From assembly GCA_027488935.1 (NCBI GenBank), contig JAIYAP010000008.1, forward strand, positions 52,581-116,580: DNA of 64,000 nucleotides, in the 5' to 3' direction. Each line of letters opens with the position of its first letter. Position 1 is the stretch's first letter. The notes under the pieces are model-generated. The model was not told the DNA's origin and did not search any database. It saw only the letters and a program-made list of their open reading frames with translations. Positions 40,227-49,296 of this stretch are shown piece by piece. The translations under genes were made by a program, and so were the position numbers. The stretch comes from Saprospiraceae bacterium (GTDB lineage: Bacteria; Bacteroidota; Bacteroidia; Chitinophagales; Saprospiraceae).

Positions 40227-41513
40227 ATGGCTGTTTTGATGATCCTTGCTCCTTACCGCATTACCCGATTGCGCCTGCTGATCAGCGCCGCTTTCCTGAT
40301 TTTGTTTATCGGTCAATGCCAATCGCAGTTTCGTCCGCCGCAGGTAGATATCACACCTGCTGACACGGTTGGCTACAGTTTTATCCAGCAAGAGGCCAAT
40401 GAAATCCAAAATATTGCCCATTTGAACCCGTTTTTCAGCAAATTGTATGAACAACGGGTACAAGGTGGCCAAAAAATCAATATTGTTCAAATTGGCGACT
40501 CCCACATCCTCGGCAATTTCCTCACGCGCGAGGTGCGCGAGCGCCTGCAACGGGCTTTTGGCGATGCCGGCCGTGGCTTCCTTTTTCCCTATAAACTGGC
40601 AGGCACCAATGGCCCGAAAGACTTTTTGGCAGAATCGAATTGCCGCTGGAGTGGTGCCAGCTGCCAGCGCGACCTTGATGTGTCCACCCCGTTTGGCCTT
40701 TCCGGTTTTATGATTGAAACATCCAACCCAAAAGGCTTGCTCACCTTCCGCCTGCGCGATACCGCAACCGCCGAAACCAAACAATTTACCAAAGTAACCA
40801 TCTTCCAGCGCAAAACCGCCCTGGATTACGACCTGGAGATCCGCGACGACATCAGCAACCAAAAAGCCCAATTGTTTCTCGAAAATGAATACGCGCGCAC
40901 CTATTATTTCGACCGGCCCGTAAGCCAGGTAACCATTGCCGCCGACCGCCGCACCAGCCAGCAAAAGTTTTTCCGATTGGACGGTATTGACCTTGAAAAC
41001 GAACTTTCAGGGGTGATTTATCATTCTATCGGCGTAAATGGCGCCAAATTCCAGGATTTTGCACGCGCCAAATACTTCGCCAAACAAATCGCCGAACTGC
41101 AACCCGATTTATTCATCTTGTCGTTCGGAACCAACGAATCGCAAGGCAAAACAGAGCCCGCCTACCTGTACCGCACCATGGAAAACCTGGTGAACCAATT
41201 GCTCGAAAACGCCCCGGGCGCACTCATCATGCTCACTACACCCGCCGATTCGTATCTGCGTGGCAAAGGGTTTAACCCAAACATGGCCACCACCAGCGCC
41301 GTCATTCGAAAATTTGCCCAAGACAAAGGCTTCGCGCTCTGGGACCTGTTTTACATGTCGGGCGGCGAAAACTCGGCCATCAGCTGGAAAACCAGCGGCC
41401 TGATGACCTCCGATTCGGTGCATTACACCAAAGCAGGCTATGCGGTGCAAGGCAAATTGTTGTATCAATCGCTGATAAAAGGATATAACGCGTTTGTGCT
41501 GGAACGACCGTAG
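40227..41513 (+). CDS. SGNH/GDSL-like hydrolase (second of pair)
   Basis: NIVQIGDSHILGN, LFILSFGTNESQG and SDSVHYTKAGY motifs. Confidence 0.85.
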   Translation: MAVLMILAPYRITRLRLLISAAFLILFIGQCQSQFRPPQVDITPADTVGYSFIQQEANEIQNIAHLNPFFSKLYEQRVQGGQKINIVQIGDSHILGNFLTREVRERLQRAFGDAGRGFLFPYKLAGTNGPKDFLAESNCRWSGASCQRDLDVSTPFGLSGFMIETSNPKGLLTFRLRDTATAETKQFTKVTIFQRKTALDYDLEIRDDISNQKAQLFLENEYARTYYFDRPVSQVTIAADRRTSQQKFFRLDGIDLENELSGVIYHSIGVNGAKFQDFARAKYFAKQIAELQPDLFILSFGTNESQGKTEPAYLYRTMENLVNQLLENAPGALIMLTTPADSYLRGKGFNPNMATTSAVIRKFAQDKGFALWDLFYMSGGENSAISWKTSGLMTSDSVHYTKAGYAVQGKLLYQSLIKGYNAFVLERP

Positions 41514-41528
41514 GCGCAGTTTGAAGGA

Positions 41529-41650
41529 AATATCGAACATCGAACACCGAATATCCAACACCGAAATAAGGGAGCGCTGCCATTGGCTTTTATTATTGCT
41601 TGGCCAGAAACAATGCGATACTTCGAAATTCGGTGTTCGATATTCAAGTA
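41529..41650. repeat. GAACACCGAATATCC-class repeat, copy A
   Basis: cgaacaccgaatatccaacaccgaaataaggg-[core hairpin]-acttcgaaattcggtgttcgatattc. Confidence 0.9.
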
Positions 41651-41682
41651 CTACCCACAATCAAGTTAGGTTCCCTCCAAAT

Positions 41683-42321
41683 TTAATACTTCAGTATAAA
41701 ATCCGTAGTATCATTACGCGGGCAATCAACTGAGGTGATGTGAGGGAAAGGATTAAATGGGATATTAAACTTTTTAGTATCCCAAACGATCGTGATTGTT
41801 TGCCCGCCCGGTACCAAATGAAGGAAGGTTTTATCTTCTCCCACAGGAATGTCAATACCTTTTAATGCTCCTGGATTTGAAGGATCGGATTTGTCCTCAT
41901 AAAATGCTCCTATAAAATAATAATAGATCTTTGAGGCACTACTGGAGTCATGTTGCAAGGTTAATCTCAAATAGGCATCGTAAGGGTTTAAAGCATAATC
42001 TTCAGTGCGGGTTTTACCATTTTTGATGTAACGCGTTTTAGGCTCTACAAAACCTTTGGGAACGTCTGCCTGTAATAGAATATCCGCCGATCCAGCTTCA
42101 ACATGCAGCTGGTATTTGCCATTTTCGTCCGTAGAATCCGCATCCTCTGAAATAGTAGTTATATTACCTTTGATATCGGTATTTGAGGCACCTAATCTAA
42201 CACGAATCCCTTTGATCGGCAGTCCGGTCGCGTTGTTGGTGAAAGTTCCGTTAACATCGGTGGTTTTTTTACAGGCAATGAATAGGATGGCCAAAAAGAG
42301 CAATTGCAATAGATTTTTCAT
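41683..42321 (-). CDS. Putative lipoprotein with carboxypeptidase-regulatory-like domain
   Basis: MKNLLQLLFLAILFIACKK lipobox; VNGTFTNNATGLPIKGIRVRLG.. Confidence 0.7.
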   Translation of the reverse strand: MKNLLQLLFLAILFIACKKTTDVNGTFTNNATGLPIKGIRVRLGASNTDIKGNITTISEDADSTDENGKYQLHVEAGSADILLQADVPKGFVEPKTRYIKNGKTRTEDYALNPYDAYLRLTLQHDSSSASKIYYYFIGAFYEDKSDPSNPGALKGIDIPVGEDKTFLHLVPGGQTITIVWDTKKFNIPFNPFPHITSVDCPRNDTTDFILKY

Positions 42322-42336
42322 AATCGTTGATTTTTG

Positions 42337-42530
42337 TTACCGTTTCAATACCACCCGATGCGTGTATTGGTTCGGACTGCCAAGGTCCACTTCATTCAGT
42401 ACAGCTTTTTGTGCATTAATGCTGACAATGAAAAATTTGATTTCACTAAACTCAAATTGCAGGGTTAGATATTTATCATTGTCTTCTAACAACCCGCTGA
42501 GAACCTCCGAAATAAGGCTTCGCGATCTCT
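42337..42530 (-). pseudogene. 3' remnant of a gene, no start codon
   Basis: Open frame ..SEVLSGLLEDNDKYLTLQFEFSEIKFFIVSINAQKAVLNEVDLGSPNQYTHRVVLKR* stops at the edge of repeat copy B. Confidence 0.5.
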
Positions 42531-42536
42531 AAAAAA

Positions 42537-42669
42537 ACACCGAAAACCGAATATCCAACACCGAACACCGAAATAAGGGGGCGCTACCACTGGCTTTTGT
42601 TCTTGCTTGACCAGGAGCAACGCAACACTTCGAAATTCGGTGTTCAGTGTTCGATATTCGGTGTTCAAT
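42537..42669. repeat. GAACACCGAATATCC-class repeat, copy B
   Basis: Same arms and core as copies A and C; ends about 10 bp from the Rpn stop codon. Confidence 0.9.
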
Positions 42670-42678
42670 TTCCCTTGT

Positions 42679-43557
42679 TTAAACAAGCCCTTCACGCAAC
42701 AATAGACTTTGAATACTTTGTACACTAAGGCCCGTGTATTTGGAAATAGTTTCTAGAGGCAAGCCATCTTTGAACATTTGAACAGCCACTTTTTCAATGG
42801 CAATCCGTTCGCCTTCCGCTCGACCTTCCAACCTGGCCGTATTCATTACATTTTTTTCCACTTCCATCGATTTTTGATGCGATTCGTAATCTCGGCGATC
42901 TGGCTCCGGTAAGTTATTGACATTCAATGCCTTTTCCATCAATTGAAGCCCTTGTGCCGAATATTTTTCAGGCAAAACAGTATTTTTAAAAAAATAAATC
43001 CATTCGTCCAACTTGTCTTTGGCGACATCGTTGAAGTTGTTGATTTTAATCACATAATACTCCGGAAAGATATGATGTACTTCTTTGACAAAGAATTTCT
43101 CTTTCTGCAAAGGGCTCAATTTAAGCTCATCTCCGTGGTGCATTCCGACAAACCGGGTTGTGCCATAATACACATAATCACTGCCTTGACCCAACTGAAA
43201 ATAAAGCAAATTGACACTGTACACTTTCCGGACCTTGCTGTAATCAAAACCTTCAGGAAGGTATTCTACCGTGCTTTTGCTGGTTGCAAAAAGCATTCTA
43301 TGAAAATATTCTAACTCATGGCTGTATTGTAATTCAATGATATACAAACGTTTATCGCTATCCTGGGCCAAAATATCTACTCTGTTGATCTTCAAATCCT
43401 GGTCGTCTTTGTTACTTTCACCATCCAGGATATTTTCAATCGTAACATCAAACCGCAACAATTCAGAGAGGAACCCCTCCAAAATACCGTAATTGGCTTT
43501 TTGTCGTAACAGTTTCTTTAAAGCCCAATCGAAACTGACTAAGATGCGTTTTTGCAT
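42679..43557 (-). CDS. Rpn family PD-(D/E)XK nuclease / putative transposase
   Basis: RVDILAQDSDKRLYIIELQ core; C-terminal MFKDGLPLETISKYTGLSVQSIQSLL helix-turn-helix-like tail. Confidence 0.85.
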   Translation of the reverse strand: MQKRILVSFDWALKKLLRQKANYGILEGFLSELLRFDVTIENILDGESNKDDQDLKINRVDILAQDSDKRLYIIELQYSHELEYFHRMLFATSKSTVEYLPEGFDYSKVRKVYSVNLLYFQLGQGSDYVYYGTTRFVGMHHGDELKLSPLQKEKFFVKEVHHIFPEYYVIKINNFNDVAKDKLDEWIYFFKNTVLPEKYSAQGLQLMEKALNVNNLPEPDRRDYESHQKSMEVEKNVMNTARLEGRAEGERIAIEKVAVQMFKDGLPLETISKYTGLSVQSIQSLLLREGLV

Positions 43558-43601
43558 GGTAAATTTAATTTCTATGCAAAATTAAGGATTTTTTTAAAGA
43601 A

Positions 43602-43735
43602 AATATCGAACACCGAACACCGAATATCCAACACCGAAATAAGGGTGCGCTACCCCTGGCTTTTGTTCTTACTTGGCCAGAAGCAACGCCCCCACTTCGA
43701 AATTCGGTGTTCGGTGTTCGATATTCAGTGTTCCC
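43602..43735. repeat. GAACACCGAATATCC-class repeat, copy C
   Basis: Same arms and core as copies A and B; starts about 45 bp upstream of the Rpn start codon. Confidence 0.9.
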
Positions 43736-43872
43736 TTTGACGGTGTCCCCTTTCAATTTGCAATTCTCCGACAAAATCGGCAAACGACTACCATTAAATC
43801 AATAAACTAACCGTATTTGCATGCGAATTGGACTAAACGCAATAGCACTTAGTCTGTTATAAATTTTATTAT

Positions 43873-46182
43873 ATGTATACTACCTTGTCAGTCAACAGCC
43901 TCCCTTCCTTTTATCGCTTTTTGCTAAAAAGTGCGCTTTTCTGTTGTTTCCTGTCCATGCCCATGTTGGTCATGGCACGCCATATTATCGGCGGAGAAAT
44001 GACCTATCGTTTTGTAGAAGATTTGGGAAACGGGCTGTTGCGCTATGAATTCACCCTGGTCGTGTACCGCGATTGCGACAGCGGCGGCGGCACACTCGAT
44101 AACCCGGCCAGCATCGGCATTTACCGGGGAACGGCGTTAGACGCAACCTTATACACCGATTTTAACGTAAACCTACAAGGTCCGGTATCGGTAAGTCCGG
44201 TCATTCCGCCCTGTGCCGATGCGTCTGCCGTTTCGAATGCTTGTGTGCAACGCGGGGTGTATGTTTTTACCCGCGACTTGCCACTCAATACCGTAGAAAG
44301 TTATTTTGTGGTGTATCAACGTTGTTGCCGCACCGAACAAATTCTCAATATCCTCAATCCAGGCAATTCGGGCGCTACCTACATGGTGGAACTCACCCCG
44401 GCTGCACAGGCTGCACAAAACAGCAGCCCAATTTTTCTCAACTACCCGCCTACTTTTATTTGCAACAATTTTAAACTGGATTTTGACCACAGTGCCACCG
44501 ATGCAGACGGCGATTCGCTGGTGTATTCCTTTTGCAACCCCTTGGATGGCGGCGGACAAGGCGGTGGACCGGGCGGTGGTAATGCATGCGACACCCCTGT
44601 CCCTACACCTCCCTGCGGACCGGCTTTCGATCTGATCCCTTTTGCCGGCGTGTACACCGCACTGGCGCCCATGGGCGGTAACCCGGTGATCGTGGTGGAT
44701 ACGTTCAGTGGCCATTTAACCGGAACTCCCAAAATTTTGGGACAATTTGTAGTCGGCATTTGTGTAAAAGAATACCGCAATGGCGTGTACCTCGGCATGG
44801 TTTTGCGCGATTTCCAGTTCAATGTGGTCGATTGTACCCCAACCGTCATTGCCAATGTAGCGGCAAATGCCAATTTAGGACCCAAAAAATTCCTCGTTGA
44901 ACGCTGTGGCGACAAAATTGTCTCTATCCTGAATCAAAGCCAACAAACGGCCGATTTGATCTCCTGGGAATGGGAAGTCGACCTGAAAAATGGTACCATC
45001 TTTAGCGCTAATACCTGGCATTTAACCGTGGCTTTACCCGATTTTGGCACCTATACGGCACGCCTTTACCTCAACCGTTTTGAAAACTGCAAGGACACCG
45101 CCTTTATTACCCTCAACGCTTTTCCCGGCGTGAAGGCCAATTATGGGTACGAATGGGACCTCTGCACGGAAGGACCGGTTATTTTTACCGACAGCTCCTT
45201 TTCCGGTGCAAGCAGTGGTATAGTTAGCCGAAACTGGGTCATGGGTACCGGCGATACGCTCAAAACCTTGGATGTCAACTATCAATATAGTGTGTATGGA
45301 CAATATGTGGTCAAATTGCAACTGGTCGACTCCGATGGTTGTACCGATGAAAAAATTGAGACCCTGGACTGGAACCCTAAATTACCGCCAGTAATACCCA
45401 ATCCGGGCGACTTATTTGCCTGTTTGCCCGAACCAATCCGGTTTATCAACCTCGACTCCCTGGATCTGACCGACTATAAAATAAGCTGGGATTTTGGCGA
45501 TGGCAGCCCGCTCGGCACCGAAAAAAGTCCTGTGCATCAATACACGAAGCCCGGTATTTACACCGCCAGCGTGGTGGTCACGTCGCCGTACGATTGCTTT
45601 TCAACAGACACGTTTGTCGACCAGATTACTGTACGTCCCTCCCCCGTGGCAAATTTCAATTACCAGCCTTCCAAACTGAGCAACCTGGAAAACGAAGCCC
45701 AGTTTTATGACCTTTCAGATACATCCGTGGTGCAATGGAACTGGCTTTTTGGCGACAATGGCCGTTCTTTTCAGCAAAATCCGAAATACACCTTCCAACA
45801 AGATACCGGTTTGGTGCCGGTAACCCTCCGCGTAACTAATCAGTACGGCTGTTCGGATACCTTGGTGCGCATCCTCGACATCGTACCTACCCTGCGCCTG
45901 TATCTGCCCAATGTATTTGCACCACAAAGCGACAATGGCAATGGCAACGACCGTTTTGGATTGTTGGGAATTATACCTGGTTATGAGGATTTTAACATGA
46001 AAATTTGGAGCCGCTGGGGCGAATTGCTCTTCGAAAGCAACCGGCCTGAAGATCAATGGAATGGCCGAAAATCGGGCAGCGGAAAAGTGTACCCGCCGGG
46101 CGTATATATTTACCAAATCAACATGACTGGTCCACGCAAGGAGCCGATTCGTTTGCAGGGTTCCGTTTCCCTGGTGGATTAA
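43873..46182 (+). CDS. PKD-domain gliding-motility-type secreted protein with T9SS type B sorting tail
   Basis: HIIGGEMTYRF N-terminal motif; LYLPNVFAPQSDNGNGNDRF..WSRWGELLFES..W.G. Confidence 0.9.
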   Translation: MYTTLSVNSLPSFYRFLLKSALFCCFLSMPMLVMARHIIGGEMTYRFVEDLGNGLLRYEFTLVVYRDCDSGGGTLDNPASIGIYRGTALDATLYTDFNVNLQGPVSVSPVIPPCADASAVSNACVQRGVYVFTRDLPLNTVESYFVVYQRCCRTEQILNILNPGNSGATYMVELTPAAQAAQNSSPIFLNYPPTFICNNFKLDFDHSATDADGDSLVYSFCNPLDGGGQGGGPGGGNACDTPVPTPPCGPAFDLIPFAGVYTALAPMGGNPVIVVDTFSGHLTGTPKILGQFVVGICVKEYRNGVYLGMVLRDFQFNVVDCTPTVIANVAANANLGPKKFLVERCGDKIVSILNQSQQTADLISWEWEVDLKNGTIFSANTWHLTVALPDFGTYTARLYLNRFENCKDTAFITLNAFPGVKANYGYEWDLCTEGPVIFTDSSFSGASSGIVSRNWVMGTGDTLKTLDVNYQYSVYGQYVVKLQLVDSDGCTDEKIETLDWNPKLPPVIPNPGDLFACLPEPIRFINLDSLDLTDYKISWDFGDGSPLGTEKSPVHQYTKPGIYTASVVVTSPYDCFSTDTFVDQITVRPSPVANFNYQPSKLSNLENEAQFYDLSDTSVVQWNWLFGDNGRSFQQNPKYTFQQDTGLVPVTLRVTNQYGCSDTLVRILDIVPTLRLYLPNVFAPQSDNGNGNDRFGLLGIIPGYEDFNMKIWSRWGELLFESNRPEDQWNGRKSGSGKVYPPGVYIYQINMTGPRKEPIRLQGSVSLVD

Positions 46183-46243
46183 GAGCCTCTTTAAATAAAA
46201 AACCGCTATCTTGCAGGTCTTTTTTTAACCAAAAAATAGTTAA

Positions 46244-46978
46244 ATGAAAAGTTTTCTGCGCGTTGTTACCCTTTGGAGTGCTTCCATTTTTACCCTCCAG
46301 GCACAAATCACGGATCCAAAAGCTACCGAAGTTTGGACACCGGAGCCACGCCTCGTTACACCCGGCGAAGGCACCCAAGCCCCTTCGGACGCCATTGTTT
46401 TATTTGATGGAAAAAAACTCGATGAATGGCTCAGCGCAAAGGATTCTTCGGCAGCAAAATGGGAAATATCGGAAGGCGCCATGACCGTAAAACCAGGCAC
46501 CGGAGACATGATCACCAAACGCAATTTTAGCGATTTCCAACTCCATTTGGAGTTCGCTACCCCCGAAATCGTCAAAGGAGAAGGTCAGGGACGCGGAAAC
46601 AGCGGCATTTTCCTTCAAAACCGCTACGAGGTGCAAGTACTCGATTGTTACCAAAACCGCACGTACTCGAATGGTCAAACCGGCGCCATTTACAAACAAA
46701 GCATCCCCTTGGTCAATGCCTGTCGCAAACCGGGCGCCTGGCAAACCTACGAAATACTCTATACCGCACCCCGGTTCAACCAGGACGGTATCCTGCTCAC
46801 GCCCGCGTACGTGACCGTGTTGCACAACGGCATTCTGATCCAAAATCATGTTGCCGTGAAAGGCACGACCGAGTATATTGGGTTGCCAAAAAACGAAGCA
46901 CACGGAAAAGGCCCACTCAAATTGCAGGACCACGGTGATTTGGTACGCTACCGCAATATTTGGGTACGGGAATTGTAA
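46244..46978 (+). CDS. DUF1080 / 3-keto-disaccharide hydrolase-like protein
   Basis: [32 protein letters not shown] and [33 protein letters not shown]. Confidence 0.9.
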   Translation: MKSFLRVVTLWSASIFTLQAQITDPKATEVWTPEPRLVTPGEGTQAPSDAIVLFDGKKLDEWLSAKDSSAAKWEISEGAMTVKPGTGDMITKRNFSDFQLHLEFATPEIVKGEGQGRGNSGIFLQNRYEVQVLDCYQNRTYSNGQTGAIYKQSIPLVNACRKPGAWQTYEILYTAPRFNQDGILLTPAYVTVLHNGILIQNHVAVKGTTEYIGLPKNEAHGKGPLKLQDHGDLVRYRNIWVREL

Positions 46979-47026
46979 GTCGTATCTTTACGCTTCAAAA
47001 ACCAGAAGCACAGGAGACTTACCCAA

Positions 47027-49222
47027 ATGGCATTCGACAATTTCCCCTTTTACAAACAGCATGACGCGGCAGATTGCGGCGCGACTTGCCTGCGGATGAT
47101 CGCCCGACATTACGGCCGGCATTATTCGTTGGAAAACCTGCGCGAACTCTCCTACCTCGATCGGGAAGGGGTATCGTTGATGGGCATATCCGATGCCGCA
47201 GAAAAAATTGGCTTCCGCACCCTGGGGGTTAAAACGGGTTTTCAACGCCTTGCTGCTGATATCCCCCTGCCTTGTATCGCCCACTGGCAACAAGACCACT
47301 TTATGGTGGTATATAAGGTGGCCGATAAAAAAGTGTTTGTAGCCGACCCCAAAATTGGCAAAATCGAACTTTCCGAACAAGAGTTTCTGAACGGCTGGAT
47401 CAGCGATGTGGTAAACACCGAACCACAGGGCATTTTATTGCTGCTCGAAACCACCCCGGAATTTTATAAACGCGACGGGGAAAAAACCGACCACTCTGGC
47501 TTTGGTTTTTTGTGGGGCTACCTCACCCAATATAAAAAACTGATTTTCCAACTGAGCATCGGGTTGGTATTGGGCAGTTTGATCCAACTGGTATTCCCTT
47601 TTTTGATGCAGGCTTTGGTCGACAAAGGCGTACAACTCAACGACCTCGATTTCGTTTACCTGATTCTGGCGGCCCAAGGCATGTTATTTTTGAGCCAGGT
47701 TGCCGTGGAATTTATTCGTGGCTGGATTTTGTTGCATATTGGTACCCGCGTCAACATAAACCTGGTATCAGACTTTTTGATCAAACTGATGAAATTGCCC
47801 ATGTCGTTTTTCGATTCGAAAATGACGGGCGATTTATTGCAGCGCATTTATGACAATGAACGGATTGAGCGTTTTTTAACCTCGTCTTCGCTCACCACCT
47901 TGTTTTCGGTCGTCAGCCTGTTTGTATTTGGACTGGTCTTGTTATTTTACAATGCCGTCATTTTCCTGGTCTTTTTTGTGGCGGCGGCGCTGTATTTCGG
48001 CTGGGTTGCGCTTTTTTTGCAACGCAGGCGCGCTTTGGATTATCGGCGTTTCGAACAAATGGCCGAAAACCAAAACACCCTCATCCAGTTGGTCAACGGG
48101 ATGCAGGAAATCAAATTGCACAATGCCGAACGCCAAAAACGTTGGGCTTGGGAACGCATTCAAGCGCGTTTGTTTCGAATCAATGTGCAATACCTCGCAA
48201 CCGACCAGTTTCAACGGGCAGGCGCGGCTTTTATCAATGAGGGTAAAAACATCCTCATTTCCATCATTGCAGCCACCGCCGTTATAAAAGGCGACATGAG
48301 CCTGGGTATGATGCTGGCCGTGCAATACATTATTGGCCACATGAATGCCCCGCTTGAATCCTTAGTACAGTTTATTCTTGCGGCTCAAGAGGCTAAAATA
48401 AGCCTGGAGCGTATGAATGAAATCCACCGCCGCCCCAACGAAGAGCCGGATGCCGATTCAAAAGTGACGGTTTTACCCTCCAATGGCGATTTAATGCTGC
48501 AAAACTTGTCGTTTCGATACGGCGGGCCACACGATCCCTGGGTGTTGAAAAATATCTCACTGAATATTAAGGAAGGAAAAACGACCGCAATTGTGGGCAC
48601 CAGTGGCAGTGGTAAAACCACTTTGTTAAAACTGCTGCTCAATTTTTATCCACCCTCAGAAGGCAGCGTGCGCCTGGGCGATTTGAATATCTCCAACATC
48701 AACAACCAGTTATGGCGCAGTCAATGCGGGGTCGTTATGCAAGATGGTTTTATTTTTTCAGATACCATTGCGCGTAATATCGGCCTGGGAGAAGAACATA
48801 TTGACCGCCGAAAACTGCTGTATGCCGCCAAAGTGGCCAATATTCAAAACTTTATCGAATCCTTGCCTTTGGGGTATAACACCAAAATCGGCCAAGACGG
48901 CGTGGGCTTAAGCCAGGGACAGCGCCAACGGTTGCTCATTGCGCGGGCCATTTACAAAGACCCCGCTTACATCTTTTTCGATGAAGCCACCAACTCCCTC
49001 GATGCCTACAATGAACGGGTGATCATGCACAACCTCGAACACGCATTCCGCAATAAAACCGTGATGATTGTAGCACACCGACTTAGTACCGTGCGCAATG
49101 CCGACCATATTATTGTATTGGAAAAAGGCGAACTCGTAGAACAGGGCAACCACCAGGAACTGACCGACAAACGCGGCGCCTACTACCATTTGGTAAAAGA
49201 TCAACTGGAATTGGGCGTGTAA
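47027..49222 (+). CDS. C39-peptidase-domain ABC exporter (bacteriocin/PCAT type)
   Basis: QHDAADCGATCLRMIARHYG catalytic Cys; HFMVVYKV His; Walker A GTSGSGKTTLLK; signature LSQGQRQRLLIARA. Confidence 0.93.
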   Translation: MAFDNFPFYKQHDAADCGATCLRMIARHYGRHYSLENLRELSYLDREGVSLMGISDAAEKIGFRTLGVKTGFQRLAADIPLPCIAHWQQDHFMVVYKVADKKVFVADPKIGKIELSEQEFLNGWISDVVNTEPQGILLLLETTPEFYKRDGEKTDHSGFGFLWGYLTQYKKLIFQLSIGLVLGSLIQLVFPFLMQALVDKGVQLNDLDFVYLILAAQGMLFLSQVAVEFIRGWILLHIGTRVNINLVSDFLIKLMKLPMSFFDSKMTGDLLQRIYDNERIERFLTSSSLTTLFSVVSLFVFGLVLLFYNAVIFLVFFVAAALYFGWVALFLQRRRALDYRRFEQMAENQNTLIQLVNGMQEIKLHNAERQKRWAWERIQARLFRINVQYLATDQFQRAGAAFINEGKNILISIIAATAVIKGDMSLGMMLAVQYIIGHMNAPLESLVQFILAAQEAKISLERMNEIHRRPNEEPDADSKVTVLPSNGDLMLQNLSFRYGGPHDPWVLKNISLNIKEGKTTAIVGTSGSGKTTLLKLLLNFYPPSEGSVRLGDLNISNINNQLWRSQCGVVMQDGFIFSDTIARNIGLGEEHIDRRKLLYAAKVANIQNFIESLPLGYNTKIGQDGVGLSQGQRQRLLIARAIYKDPAYIFFDEATNSLDAYNERVIMHNLEHAFRNKTVMIVAHRLSTVRNADHIIVLEKGELVEQGNHQELTDKRGAYYHLVKDQLELGV

Positions 49223-49296
49223 TGCCCCTAGAAACAAACCAACGTGTTTCAAAAAACTCATTTTCAATATTTTACAAATAGTAAAATTTTATACTT

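Noticed and set aside
40119-40964. 281-aa minus-strand ORF
   Set aside because: Antisense to the SGNH hydrolase gene.
41380-41660. Small ORFs such as MNIEHRISKYRIVSG.. and similar ones at 43552..43783
   Set aside because: They are translations of the repeat copies, not genes.
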